Origin: Chamaea fasciata
Taxonomy: Eukaryota > Chordata > Aves > Passeriformes > Sylviidae
Assembly (NCBI GenBank): GCA_029207755.1
Contig: JARCOQ010000006.1
Location: 28,726,522 to 28,790,521 of the forward strand
DNA: 64,000 nucleotides
Direction of reading: 5' to 3'
Each line of letters begins with the position of its first letter. Positions within the stretch are counted from its first letter, which is position 1. The translations under genes and the position numbers were made by a program. Under the pieces are notes generated by a model. That model was not told where the DNA came from and ran no database searches. It was given only the letters and a program-made list of their open reading frames with translations. Positions 38,201 through 52,000 of the stretch are shown piece after piece.

Positions 38201-40504
38201 AATGGTAACTACTGGACTAGAATGCATTTTTGGCTGAAAATCTGCTGCCAGCTTCTATGCCTTTCATTTCCTTGCATCTCACAATGTGTTCCCTTATTAC
38301 CACTGCATTTTTCCAAAGTGGTCAACACCTTTTTACCAGCCAGAATTCAGTGACCCTCCTACCTCACTTGATTATTAGTGTTTTGAATTTCAGCTGCAAA
38401 AGGGCTTTAGCTCAAGCCTGCTGATGCTGACTGCTCTTCTTCATCTGCCATTGTTGTATTTAACAACTTCTTTTTTGTTTGTTGCTGTACTATCTGACCA
38501 CTCCATAAACACATTATATGAAGTCTTTTAGTTTGCTTACTAAGCCCTCCTTCTCTTACCTGACTGGCAGAAACAACCATCTCTGCTTTGAGTACAGGTG
38601 CATACGAGAGGAGTTTTGATTGTTACCAAACAATTCACTTTTTTTGTCTGGTTCATTTTTCAAATTCATTGCTGAGGTATTTTCATTTAGAAAGGGATAC
38701 CTGGGCCAGAGAGATGAGACTGGTCATTGAGCTTTTCTCCAGTAACTGTAGCCCATCAACAAAAGATGCATATTTTGCATTGATTTTTTTTCTTAGTATT
38801 CCTTGAAAAGATAAGAGCTCTGTGAGAGGCTAAAGAAGCTGAATTTCAGTGGGTAGGTTCTATACTTTGACCTGTGCCACTAGATTGTTATAAAATAATA
38901 TACTTTTATTAACATCTACCCTATCAATGAGACCTCCAAGAGAAGGTTTTTTAATTCTGAAAAAAGAGAATTTTTTTTGGTTTCTCTGCTTAAAATGTAT
39001 CTCAGAAGAGAGATGTTTTCAAGTAGCTGGCACAAGAGTAGGTCAGCAGGAAAGAGAATTGTGACAGTCAAGGAGCATCATCAGAAAGAAGAGACAGGAT
39101 CCAATGTCTTTCAGGTTTTGCTGGCTGATAAAGAGCAGATAGTGAGAAAATTGTTGACAAGTCTCTTAAATGTAGTGTGAGGGAATAATGGTTTGAACTT
39201 TTGTTCAGTGGAGGAACAGGAAATTTGGAACGAGCTGTTGAAAGTTCTACAATTGCTATTCCTGTGCACTTTAGGACCTTGACAGAAATATTAATGAGTC
39301 TTGCTTAATGTGGCAGTAATTTTATACTTGGATCATAAGGGACACCTTATTCTTCCTGAGATCACATTTTTTTATTCTTTTACTTTGCAACTTCTACAAA
39401 AGAGGACCTAATAGCTTCTTTTCTTCTGCAGAATATTGAAAATTTAATTGGATGGTGTAAATAGAATACCATGGATTTTAGCTTGCTTTCCTCTTTTATA
39501 GATATCTAGATTGAAAAACCTGTGTGGTTTTCAATGAGTGTTTACACTCTCCATATTTAGTGAATTTGCTGGACACATTTGTAGTTCTTTCAGTGCTTTT
39601 CCTCAAGACATTGAGTCATCCTAAACAAAATCACATAGGCATTCTGAATTTATTGTCTTTTTGACCCTGAGAAGATGTGAAAATATGCATTTAACCCATT
39701 TTTCCTTTAGTTTTGGGGAACACCATTCCAAATAAAAGCCAGAAGTTTTATTGGGAGTAAATTGCAGCACTGGTCACAGTTTACTTTAAACAGATGGATA
39801 AGAATGTGTAAATAACTTGGTAGTACTTTCTGTGCCAACTGTACCTTTTTAAGTATTGTACATAGTGTGCCAGAAAATAATGCTTTACTGCTTTCTCTCT
39901 CAAATAATTCCACACTCTTTTATTATTTTCTTAATATTCAGTTTGTGTTTTCTGTACTATAATGTCAGACCAATAGAATAAAATTAATCTCATTAAATAT
40001 AGCTCAAGTTATACAAATCTGATTAACTTCTATAGACACACACATAATTAATCTTTTTAAATAAAACTTTTAAGATTTCGTTAGCACCTCTTGAGTAATG
40101 GAAGAATTTCTGTAGAGCATTTGCTTAGCAGCTTACTTTCCAGTATATTGAATTTTCTGAGTAAATCTAATAGTACCATTCCCTTTTGATCTGGCCACTA
40201 TTTTCTGGCAGCTGGTCAATATTACTGTTGTTGTTGTTAGCTCCTGTGTTGCTATTACGATGAAATTTAAAGAGCTGACTATAGCAGCAATAGCATTCAA
40301 ATTTTCTCCATCTATCAAAAAATCCTGTCAAGCAAATGAGCAGTGCTAGCATTATATTCTGTTGAGTTCAGACTAAGAGTAGTTCTTCGCTTTTATGCCT
40401 TTATAGATTTTCGCGTAATTATTCTAGTAATTTTTCATAATTTACATTACTTCCCAGAAACAAGCTGATAGAATGGGTATGAACAAATTCTAAAGATAGA
40501 TAAA

Positions 40505-40530
40505 AACTTGACAGTTGACATTGTCAAGTT
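40505..40530. repeat. Perfect 9-bp inverted repeat
   Basis: aacttgaca at 40505-40513 is complementary to tgtcaagtt at 40522-40530, with an 8-nt spacer. A short direct repeat (gataatt twice) follows at once. Confidence 0.75.
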
Positions 40531-42031
40531 GATAATTGATAATTGAAGACAGGATTTTTTTTCAGTCAAGTGCTTATGCTTTTTACTGATATTGTGTCTG
40601 AAAGGGAATGAACCAGTGCTACAAAAAGTTACTAATGCTTTTCTATCAGAAATTTATCAATTGGAAATGATACAACTGTGTGTAGGATAATCTTCAGTTA
40701 TGTGTGTGGTAATACTTTAACTTTGTAATCCTGCTGCTCCTCCTTTCACTCTTCACACTCTTCAAGAGCTTCTAGGAAGGTGCATTATAGAATGGTTTGC
40801 TATTTTCAGTGTGAGGATGAAATTGTCCTTTGAGTCTGTTACAAAAAAAAAAAAAGGCGCAAAATAATACTTTAAATGTTAACCATTAATTCAAAATAGT
40901 TGAAAGATGCAAAATACATGGAGATCAACAAGAACAAGAGTCCTCTCAAATAATGGGGCCATAAGTGGAGTATCTGAATTTCCCAGAAATACGGTTTCAT
41001 CACAAGTGGAAGGTAGATAAAGAGGAATTGTGGCATCAAGATGAACTGATTTTCATCTTGTTCTTTAGTAAAAATGGCTCAGCCTAAATACAGCAGGTTT
41101 AACAGAGGAATGCACTACAGATATTGCTTAAGATTTTGCAGCATTCTTTGATGTTGTCTGACTGCCCTCTTCAGGATGACAATGAATATGTTTGTCTACT
41201 TAGTGATAATATCTCTTACTAGAAATAACCAATCTAATGCCTAAATTGCTTCTTTTCTTTTTTTAAATTGCAAACTGCCCATTGAGTAAGGATGTTAAGT
41301 AGCAAATTTTACCGAGTCAGGTAATAAGGGTAAAAGTTGAGTTTTACTGTGCTTCATGTTATTTAATTCTTTGCAGGACTAAAATGTCATCAATTTTCAT
41401 TTTAACTCTTGGTGTTTTACGATTTTTTTTTCATGTACAGTAGATTTCTTAGTACTACACAGCTGTGCTGGTGTTTGTATGTAATATATTTAATGCCTAA
41501 GCTTGATCTCAGTGATGGAGAAATGGGGACGGTCTTATGATATCTGTGATCCTGTGGTTCTCTTCTCCTTCTTTTCTCTCATGTCTGTTTAGTGCAGAGT
41601 TTCTCTTGAAGCAAACAGATTTTTCCATTTACAACTTTTAAATAGTTCTGCACCATGAAAAACATAGAACTGTTTTTCTAGAAACACTGTTTTGAGAAAA
41701 GCTGAGGAACACATTTATTTATACTACTTCTATATCTTACCATATGCAAAGATGAGTTGTCAAGTGGTAAAACCCTGGTTTGGACTCTACAGTGGATGTG
41801 ATTAACCAGTGATATGGAAATTAGCAAAGGAGTCTGTCTATATCAGAAAGTACTGCAAGCATTCCTTCATTTGGTTTTGGGGTTTTTTTTCCTAACTTTT
41901 GTTGGTATAGATTTGTCCTGTGGAATAACCTGTGGTTTTATGGTACTGTGTGTTTAGAGGATGTCTCTGCTAGTATTATTCTCCTGGAATTCCCTTTATC
42001 TTTCCCTTCCTCTTAGTGAAGTCAGGGCAAA

Positions 42032-42122
42032 GATGTTTGTTTTGGTTTGTGTTCTCTTTGGTTTTCTTGGTGGGTTTGTTCCTTGGTTTGTTGGTTTTTA
42101 TTTGTTGTTTTTGTCATTTTAT
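42032..42122. repeat. G/T-rich degenerate tract
   Basis: The tract is built of GGTTTG, TTGGTTT and TTGTTG units with few A or C. It gives overlapping hydrophobic ORFs that are artefacts. Confidence 0.7.
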
Positions 42123-42771
42123 TTAGGAGGATATTTAGTAGCAAATCACCTTCTAGTGCTGATAGAAAAGATTATATGTTGTACAAAATTTCCACATTTA
42201 AAACAACGTCTAGAGAAATAATCTGGAGTTTATTATGCTTCTTACAAGCCTGCTTTTTATTCTGTTAGGATCATTTCCCTAGTGCTTAGCAGTTTCTTTG
42301 GCCGCCCCTCTAAGGCTCTGCTATTTTAGGAATATAGATTTTCACAGTTGTGTGTTATTTGTCCCCTAGTTTCAAAATTCCTTATGCGTAGCTTTTTCTA
42401 GGAAGTATATCCTGATAGCACACTCAAGAGCCACATAAGCATATCCTTGCATGAATTTGTTAGCAGATTTATTTGATACTTGCCACTCAGACCAGTCCTA
42501 TTTACTGAGACTTTTAAATATGGAAAACAATACTTTTTCTTAATATCACCTTGGGATTTCTCTTGTATAGTTTAACTTAACACATTCCTAATTTTGGAGA
42601 TGACAAGTTTGAAGCAAAAAATTGCATAACGAGCTGAAACTTTTTAATTGATAGTGTGGATGTTGAGAGTGATACTGCAAATGTAATTAATATAACCATT
42701 AAAGCTGATTATAGGATATTTTTTGCGAGTGAATGACATATGGACATATATTTGTTTCTTTTCCTTAACAG

Positions 42772-42889
42772 GCAAGCTAATGAGGAATATCAAGTGCTGG
42801 CTAATTCATGGCGCTATTCATCTGCTTTTTCAAACAAACTGTTTTTCACAATAGTGGATTATGACGAAGGGGCAGATGTTTTTCAGCAG
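42772..42889 (+). CDS. TUSC3: TUSC3 exon 3: middle of lumenal thioredoxin-like domain
   Basis: This 118-nt exon supplies the last base of the Arg103 codon and then 39 codons, residues 104-142. It runs from [13 protein letters not shown] to DEGADVFQQ and ends in phase 0. It follows the CxxC pair and forms the helix and strand that continue the thioredoxin fold of this ER-lumenal subunit. [14 protein letters not shown] and VDYDEG are near identical to human TUSC3; MAGT1 has a DFDEG form instead. Differences from human include S for C in SAFS, TIVDY for SMVDY and A for T in DEGA. The residue that is Cys in human SAFC is Ser here, so the extra non-catalytic cysteine is absent. The acceptor is ccttaacag and the donor is gtaaat. 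Without splicing the frame reads on to a stop at 42950-42952. Confidence 0.96.
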
Positions 42890-44330
42890 GTAAATGTTGA
42901 ATACTGTAAAGCATTTTTAATTTTTAGAGCTACATGTCAATTTGTAAAATAACACAAGATAAATTATTTTCTGTATGTATGTGTGTACCCTTGTTTTGTG
43001 TACAATTTCTTGCTGGTTAAAGACACAGCAGTTTCTGTGACATCAGTGAAGACAGGCTCTACTAATAACCACTTATAATATTTTCCTGGTGTAGTTTATA
43101 ATCTTTGTTTATAGATTGCATTATATATATATATGCAACTTTTTTCTAAGCAACTGTTTAGTCTATTTTTAGAATTAAATACATTGTAAATAACATTTTC
43201 TTTTAAAGATTTCCTTTATTTTCTCTCTAGGAGAAAAAAAAACCTCTTTAGTAAAATAGCCTTTTAATTCCTTTAATGTAATACAATATTCTTCAGCTTC
43301 AGTAATATTTAGTCTTGAAGTTCTTCATGAAAAAGAGAAGAGGCTGTTTTACATTTTATTTGTTGGCTATGAAGAGTGAAAGTTGGAGAATAATTTAAGG
43401 TCTGCTCTGAAATTGAGAAGTCAAGAAAAAAGGCATCCCTTGTAAATGAATACTAAATACTGCTCTTTGATATTTATCCATTGATTGAAGTTAAAAATGC
43501 AGATTAGGGGTGAAAAACTTTGAAGTTATTTGTCTGTTTTAAATACCTTTTGGTGGAGTGTGTGACTTAAAATGTTCAGGGGAAAAGATTAATATGTCTT
43601 TTTAAAATACTTTAAAAAGTTGAAATAGTGTGTTTAATAAATACTTTTACTTCCAGTTGAAATATTAGAATGCATTGTATAAAAAAATGTTTATTAGTGG
43701 CTTAAGATTTTGCTTAATTTTTTTTTTTTTTGGCTTTGAACATTAAAGGCTTTATAACCTATAGATTATATAGACCTTAGAACTTTATATATGTTGTAAC
43801 CTGCATGGTTATAATAATACAAAATATTTGGTTTGATCTTTCCTTAAGCCAATCTTCTACCAACACATGGTACAAGAGTCCAGTTCAATTTATTCATTGT
43901 GCAACAGGGCACAAATTCAGTTTATTTCAAATGGTATGCATTTAAAGTCATGTTTACATTTAGACAGTTAAGCATAAAGGTGTAAGGGAGTTTTTTAAGA
44001 CGCAGAGTGTTAAGAATAATTTATATTAATTACTATTTAAGGTGGATTTGAGGGAAATGCAGTTCTGACTTTACATTTATGTGTGCAAAGTCATATAATA
44101 CTGATGCCATAACAAAAAAAACCCAAAAAGTAACGTGATTTTGATTTTTGCGGCTTTTGCCATGTCTATAGAGAAACAATAAAGCAGTTCCAGATCAGCT
44201 GCCTCCAAACTGTATATAATGTCTGAATGTTTCTGTATCTTATATTTTTTTTAACTGTTTCACAACATGAAATATTCTAGCCTTTCTTGGAATATTTTTT
44301 GTTTCCAAATAATTTCAGAAAAGAAGAGGC

Positions 44331-44367
44331 CTTTTTTTGGGGTTTTTTTGTTTGGTTTTTTTTTTTG
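44331..44367. repeat. G/T-rich tract
   Basis: Runs of T are separated by GGGG, G and GG. It lies 30 bases before a 12-bp inverted repeat. Confidence 0.75.
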
Positions 44368-44396
44368 CTTAGATGGAAAATATTTTAATAGTTGGT

Positions 44397-44425
44397 AATT
44401 TCTATTGATAAATTCAATAGAAATT
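44397..44425. repeat. Perfect 12-bp inverted repeat, 5-nt loop
   Basis: aatttctattga at 44397-44408 is complementary to tcaatagaaatt at 44414-44425. It lies in intron 3, about 800 bases before exon 4. Confidence 0.85.
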
Positions 44426-45230
44426 GATTCAGTATAAAGTTTTGCTAATGTGTGAAATTCATTTTTCAGGAACTAAACAGGCTTACTTCTTTTTTTAAAG
44501 AGCTCCATATTGCATCACTATTAAGTATTACCCCTGATTTTGTTTATGTTCATTTTCATTTTTTCAAGTGCTTTATTGCATGATTTCTGAGATGACCTGA
44601 ATACAGAAGAATTTCATATAGTGAAATTACATTTTCTTATACCACCTTGCAAAGCTGAAGTCAAAATTTTAAGTAGCAAATGTATATGTAGATTTGTTTA
44701 TCACTTTTGAGGATTTTTTTTAATATACTGTGAATAGTTCCAGTGCCATCAACACATGAATTAACAGTAATTTCTAGGGCAAGTAATGTAATTAAAGCTA
44801 GTTATCTGATCCTTTTTGTATTCAGAAAAAGCCTAGTCACCAGTGGTTAGTCTCTAGTAGCCAAACAATGTCCAGCTACTTTGCTCCCTTAAAATTATAA
44901 CTTAATATACTTAAATGGATTGGTTGGGTGCAGGGTCTCTGGAAAGGTTTTACAGTGTGTGAGACCTTTAAAGCATAAGATACTCTTTTATAGAAAAGCT
45001 TGTGGGTGAAACATTCTAAATAATTAAAACATCCTGAAGAATCTACTGGAAGGAATGTTCTGAGCACTCTTTTTAGAGGACTGTATATGAGGATGTTTCA
45101 AAAAATGTAATGTATGGAGGCAAGTGATATTTTTTTGCTAATTAGATTTGTGTCATTGAGGATATTGTGGTGTTATATTTTGAGGATAGAGTTACTAATT
45201 TTTTTCCTGCTGTTTTTCCTGGTTTTGTAG

Positions 45231-45944
<714 letters not shown>

Positions 45945-46085
45945 ATCAGAGTGTTCAGGCCTCCTAACTATTCTGGTACAATTGCACTGGCTCTTCTGGT
46001 ATCTCTTGTTGGCGGCTTGTTATATCTGCGAAGAAATAATCTAGAGTTCATTTACAACAAAACTGGCTGGGCCATGGCAGCTCTG
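45945..46085 (+). CDS. TUSC3: TUSC3 exon 5: first membrane segment and start of second
   Basis: This 141-nt exon encodes 47 codons in phase 0, residues 190-236. It starts [11 protein letters not shown] and ends [10 protein letters not shown]. The hydrophobic run from about residue 200 to 217 ([17 protein letters not shown]) is the first transmembrane helix after the lumenal domain. It is followed by a basic RR pair, then the loop [10 protein letters not shown], then the start of the second helix, which is split by the intron. This matches human TUSC3 exactly up to GWAM, where AAL replaces VSL; MAGT1 also has AAL at this point. NYS and NKT sequons are present, but use cannot be judged. The acceptor is tttccttccag and the donor is gtatgc, the weakest of the five donors. 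Read-through would continue to a stop at 46167-46169. Confidence 0.97.
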
Positions 46086-46453
46086 GTATGCAGGTTTTCC
46101 TTGCTAATATGCTTTTTATTAATTTCTTATCTTAGCATATATGTTTTCATTATTTACATGGCAAATTAAAAACCATTGCATTAGTACATTGTTTAGAATG
46201 ATACTGTCAGAAAAAGATCTGTAATCCAGATTTTGGGTCTAATTCTCATAAGAAGTGAGTATCAGTTACTATGAGTGACTCACTGAAAATGAGGAAATTC
46301 TCTGATAGCTGCAGTTTTGTATTTGAACTTTTAATATGAAACTATTTCCAGTAATTGTTACTGATGTTTACTGCTGTGGCTCAACTTGCCTTTTTTTGAT
46401 AAAATCCAAAATGTTGATCAATTGGTTTAGCGTAGATATTGATGTCTATATTG

Positions 46454-46512
46454 CTTTAGAGTGATGAACTATATCACTTTAGAGTGATAGACTATACCAC
46501 TTTGGAGTAATG
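46454..46512. repeat. 23-bp minisatellite, about 2.6 copies
   Basis: Units starting ctttagagtgat begin at 46454 and 46477, and a partial, slightly diverged unit (ctttggagtaatg) begins at 46500. Each junction creates an internal palindrome of the type atcact-ttag-agtgat. It lies 370 bases after the exon 5 donor. Confidence 0.85.
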
Positions 46513-49005
46513 AAAGGTTGAGAAAAAAACAAAGGTTTATATGTTTTTAAGACAGTGATAAAAGATCTGAGCAACAAATAAGAAGAGGGAATTGTTTCCA
46601 AAACTGTTTTCAATTGTACTGGTCTTAGCATTCTACTGTTAATCTAAATGAGAATAGGATGATCTAAGTGTTAGCTCTGAGGAAAGACTAGATCTAGCCA
46701 AGTCTGTTTGAAATATTAGTTAACTAAATCCTCAAAACCTTAAATAATGAATCTAGCTTTAATTTGCCTAATAGTGTATTGCAGTGTGTTTATTTACATG
46801 GTGGTTTTCAAATAACTGAGTAGACTAATGAAAAATGTGGGATGTCCAACTTAGTCAGCTGTCTCTGTTTTAAGCAGGAAACAATATTCAGAGGTGGTCG
46901 ATGTTATAGTGTATCAACAAGCACTCATTTCTCTGACACCATTGTGACTGACTGGAGAAAAAAAATCTGAGGAGCAGCATCAACCACTTAATTTTCAGGG
47001 ACATGGCATCAGAAGCATGGATTTCAACACTAGGATAATAATAAAATAGAAGCTACAGAAAGCCCACGTTTTCAACAGAAGTATTGACAATTATTTTGTT
47101 CCTTATTGGCAGTTGTTTTTTCAGATGGTGTAGAGCTGAGAAAGCACAAAAGCACTTTTCTAAAAGCTGTAGGTTTGGGGTTTAAATGCTTTTTGGGTCT
47201 ACTACTAAGTAGCTAGTATTCATTAAACATACTGTAAATATTATTTTTTTAATTTCAACTGAAAAGTTTTTATAGAAATTGTGGCATTCAGTGACTAAAA
47301 CTAAAGATTACTCTCTTGGGGTTTTTTTGTTTGTTTTTAGAGCATCTCAGTTTGTTTTGAACAGTTTTTATGTTCCCAGACCTTATAAAAAAGGAAAAAA
47401 AGTTGGATACTTTTTATTTAAGTGAAAAATGGATGGTGTCACTCTGCCTGATTGAATGATCTGTTACTAGAAATTAGAAGAAAATTTTCAGCATGAAGAG
47501 TCTGTGCTGTTTTGACAGAGGATCCCAGAAATGTTAATTTGATAACTCCGGTGATATAAAAACATTGTGTCTCATAGACAATATTTTCAGTAGTGCTCTA
47601 GAAGAATATTTAGGAATACAATTTTTAATGATGCATCTAATCGTTTTGGTAGACTTGCAGAAGCAAGACACCAGGTTTCATCTCACATGAAGATTCCAAT
47701 GCTAGCTCACACAAGACCATTGAATTGGCTTTGCCCTCAGCATTAGATTGCATGACAGCAATATTTGTGGTTTCATCCCCTCACTGAAGCATTGCAGGCT
47801 CTGGTAGTATCTTGTATGCCTTAGGCATTTTCACTTGCAATATTGCCCAGAAGACTTTTAGGATGGCAAACCAGGATGACTGAGTCCCAGTACATAATAT
47901 CCCAAAAGATGTCTCTTGAAATCACATGCAAAATTTATCCCCTAGATTATCGTGGGCTTTAATTCAAATTCTGCTGTTCATCTGTGGATGTTTTTCCCTC
48001 TGACATGCCAACACAATGATGATGAAGAACTTCAGTCCTTAAATATTTGCAGACTCTTGTCCTTTTATGCTGATAACAAGAAGCAATTCAGACTCTCCAG
48101 GACTCTTCATTTCTTAAGCAGAAAGAAGAAAAGGTCAGATGGTATAAACTAGGCAAGGTTCTAACAGTTTACATAAGGAATTGCTTCATTTTAGACAACT
48201 GTAGGTGTGCCGAGAGTTTCTGTTCTGTTGGCTAAACTGTCTTTTGTCAGTGTTTTCCTTCCCAGGCTGTTGTTTTCTACATGTATTTTTCAGTTTTACT
48301 TTATGTGTATGTTTCAGATTTGCCTATATACCTGTGGAATCAGGGAAGACAAAATCTATGCTGAGATTAGAAGGCAGCTGCCTTAACTCTGTTGGGCAAA
48401 ATATGGCAGGTCACTTGAATGAGGAGACCAAGTGTGTGTTTACTGTTCTCATAACAGTTAATGGGCGTGAGAAATGTGTGCTGTGCAGATACACTCCCCA
48501 GTACTTACACTGCATAGTACATTCGTCAGTAGGTTTTGGTGCAAAAGAGCTTAGAGGGTTGTTTGGCTACTAATGACTTTTTCAACTCTTTCTGAAAACA
48601 AGGATAAAAGAATTAATGTGTTTTATTTGAAGATACACAGAAAAATGAAGGTTTCTCTGTTTGACTAGGTAGGCATCCCAAAAGAACATCAATAAATTTT
48701 GATTGTTAATTTCCTTTTCTTCCTACAGTTAGAGGTTTGAAAGATCCGCATTTAAAGATACAAAAATCCATTCTCTTTGCTTGTGTTGTACTCTGTCCTT
48801 TAATTGTTTATCTCTTATTGGAGAGTCTCATGACTGATGGATTTAGAGATGGAGTACAGATTTTGTATCATGAGAGCCTTCACTGAGTGCAAAAGCAAGG
48901 CTAAACTGGACGAGAAAGGATTACATTTCTTTAAAACAATAATTCTGAAATGGTTAGAATTTACATACACAGAACAATATAGAAATAAAGTGTAGAACTA
49001 GCTGT

Positions 49006-49032
49006 CATGTTCTACATGTCATGTAGAACATG
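49006..49032. repeat. Palindrome: perfect 12-bp arms, 3-nt centre
   Basis: catgttctacat at 49006-49017 is exactly complementary to atgtagaacatg at 49021-49032 around gtc. It is the tightest palindrome seen in the window. Extension outward fails at once, so it is not part of a visible terminal-inverted-repeat element. Confidence 0.9.
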
Positions 49033-52000
49033 TGTCCCGTTTTTATTGAACCTATGCTGGAATTCAACTATATTCATAAATGAATCTAAAATTTCATTAT
49101 TTTTCTTACAAAGTGTTTTCCATGTTCTGGGGTCTAAAGTTGGAAAGAAATGTTATTATTGCCTTTGTATAGGAAGGTATAGGAATATAGGAGGAAGCTT
49201 CTCTTCAAAATGTATACTAAGTGACTTTTTAAGTCTCTAGCAGTTTAGTTTAATGAACTAGTAGAGTGCTAAACAAAACTTAGGCCTTTGAGAAGGGGAT
49301 GTATTAAACCCAAATAAATACTTTGCAAAGTTTGCAAGACCAAGAACAGTTGAGAAATTCTGCCTATTTGGCTGTGAAGTTGTGTCTTGCTCGCAGTTCA
49401 GTGTTCTTCTGGGATTCTTGTTGCTTAATTTATCTTGTACCTGTTCTTAGAAACCTTGTGATTTGCACACAGATGCACCACAGGTGAGCTTAAAGAAGTC
49501 TCGCCTTAGTGAAACTAAGGATGGAAGCCATCAAGGAAGCATCACTTGTAATTTGTTAACAGGGTCCTGCAGCAGATCCATCTACACAGAGTGTACTCAC
49601 CCAGGGCTGGTAATAGGGGTGGACTGAATTGCCACTGAACAAGTCATTTGGGCATTTGGTCTTGTACCATACTGTGTTATAGCAAATCACTGTTCTTTTT
49701 CTTTCTACTACACCAGCCAATATACCAGTATTTCGCTACAGAGCCAAATACTCTGGTTGCTTTTATCATTTAGATGCAGAATACGCTACCTAAATCTGGC
49801 TTCTCTTACAAGAGCTTAAACCCTGAAAAAACCCCTGAGCTCCATTGATAAATCAGGTGGCATGTAGCAGTTAGTGCTGTTCTTGGAGTCTGAAAAGGAG
49901 AAAGAAAGGAGCAGATGAATGAAAGGTGTGTCTCTAGTATTCCTTTCTGTAGAACTGCTGAAATACAGACTCTGCTATGGAAAAGTGGCATTGTGATCAG
50001 GGATAAGTGCTCGAATCTTCTTTACTCCTTTTCATCCTTTGTACTTTGATAAGATCCAAGAAAACTGCAGAAAGGTGCCGTTTCTCTGCTTATGAGAGTA
50101 AACATGAACTCATTAACAGGTTGATCATTTGTAGGAATTAATTTGGCAAAGTTTCTAACTGGGAAAAATCAACTCACAATAATGGTTAGTTTGGAAACTT
50201 TTAGATCCCATAATATGGGAACCTATGGAAACTATGCCATTTGTAATATTAAGCAGTGTGTATCATCGTGAATTATAGATGCATGCATCTGTTCTACAAA
50301 TAATGGTGCATATTTTACAAACAGTAGAAGCCTGTAGTTTCCAGTGTTGGGTTTTTTTACACAGATGGTTGTAATTGAAGAATGTAGAGCACAGCAAAAT
50401 GAGCTTTAATGTGAAGCACTATATGTAGCATACGAAATTCTTGCATAAGGAAAATGATGAAATGCTCTATTCCTAAGATACTTAAAATAGATGAAGATAG
50501 GAAAAGAACAGGGGAGAGCCTGGAAAATGTATTTTGCCTGCTGAAAAAGGAATTTTGAAAAACACTATAAAAAGCATTAAGGAAATCATGGCAGATCCAG
50601 TGTGGGGTAGACCAAATTAGTTTTTTTGGTCACTAACAGTCTGAACTGAAAGAATATGAAAGATGCCTTCAGATTAAATAACCATACTGTTGAGTCCTTG
50701 CTTTTCAGTTATGTTTATACTTGACACTTTCTTCTCCCCACTCTTGTGTCTCCTAGTTACTTTTTGTTAGATATTATACTGTCTCACACTGTGGTACTTA
50801 AAGCATTAAACATCTTCAGTAATTTCATTTATCATTTATAAAATATATTACTATATATAAAATGGTGTAGAGTCTTTTTGATCTTCCCATACGGAAGCAG
50901 ATTTGGCCCTAGAGAATATAAATTATAAACAGTAATTTAAAGCTGAGAAAAATTATTTCTCATGGAAAATGCACTTTTTGAGAGGCACAGTTTGTGTGCT
51001 CTATGCATGTTATCTTTCAGTGTTTGACTTTTCAGCTAATTTTTGTCTTTCTAAATATCTTTCACCTCACTTTTGTTACCCATATTTTCAATTTCTACAC
51101 TTTTGTGTTTTCACATAAGCTACCTATTATGTGATTCATTACCAAAATTGCGGTGTAAGTTTCTCTGCTAAAACAATCTGCAAGGTATAGACATAACTTG
51201 TTACTCTTCTCCCAGTGATGTCACTGTATACTCTTCATTTTGTTGCATATTATTTATTAAAACTCAATACATTTACTAGTAATCACTACCACTATGTCTT
51301 CATCTGCTATGTTAATTGTTACGCTGTTACATTCCAAATCCTGTTAAAAGCAAAATGAAACACATATTAAAATTAAGAACCTGTTCTTTTTAATTAAAAT
51401 CATAACACTACAACAAAATGTAATCACACTGTATTTGAAAATGTATCTTTTCTTTCTATTACAAGAGAAGTCTCAATAATAACACCACAATTAAATCGTT
51501 TTGCATGCACTTTTTGGTATCTTAGACTTTCTCTCATGGTTACACTTCCACTGCTTCTCTCTGGATCTGGAGATCATTCTATTTGGGGTGATGTGGTTGT
51601 ATGGTGAGTTGTCAGCATTCCACAGTCTTTGCTGGGAGGACTGTGATGCTGCTTTTTTCCTCCTTGATTTAGGGTCCGCTTGGGGCTATTTCATGCTTTG
51701 TGCTAATTCACCAGTCTGCAACAAAATTTTACATCAGAATTTACAGGGTAAATCAAGTTGGTCTTAAATACATTGGATGCTTGTCCTTTGTTTTCTTTGT
51801 CGGCTAATACTGTTTTCAACGGGCTCCCATGTCTGTGTTTCTTTATTCACTGTTGCAATATTTATAGGCCTGGGATCTCCAGTGTAATCCTGTGCATCCT
51901 TTCTTGTCATTCCATACTGACACATTGTAACCTATGTTTACACTTTGCTGTCTCTGCTGTCATCTCATCACAACTGTACTACATCAATATGTTGGTCCTA

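Larger units (their letters stand above)
35024..42771 (+). other. TUSC3: TUSC3 intron 2
   Basis: This 7,748-nt phase-2 intron lies between exons 2 and 3, with donor gtaatt and acceptor ccttaacag. It contains a (TTG)8 run just after the donor, an A-run near 36950, an A-run at 40843-40855, a short perfect inverted repeat at 40505-40530 and a G/T-rich tract near 42.0-42.1 kb. It holds ORFs of up to 87 codons, none of which I recognise. No nested gene is apparent. Confidence 0.9.
42890..45230 (+). other. TUSC3: TUSC3 intron 3
   Basis: This 2,341-nt phase-0 intron has donor gtaaat and acceptor tggttttgtag. It contains a short (AT)n run near 43116-43135, a T-rich run near 43719-43731, a G/T-rich tract at 44331-44367 and a perfect 12-bp inverted repeat at 44397-44425. 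No other coding segment is seen. Confidence 0.92.

Noticed and set aside
38977..39260. Possible fourth CR1-like fragment
   Set aside because: A few words (agggaataatggtttgaact, ggaacaggaaatttgg) resemble CR1, but order and spacing do not hold up by eye.
41961..42268. Two overlapping hydrophobic ORFs
   Set aside because: They are also translations of a G/T-rich tract, in two frames, so not evidence of a protein.
48205..48573. 122-codon + strand ORF in intron 5
   Set aside because: The hydrophobic, T-rich start reflects base composition. No family is recognised, and the length is within the chance tail for this much AT-rich DNA.
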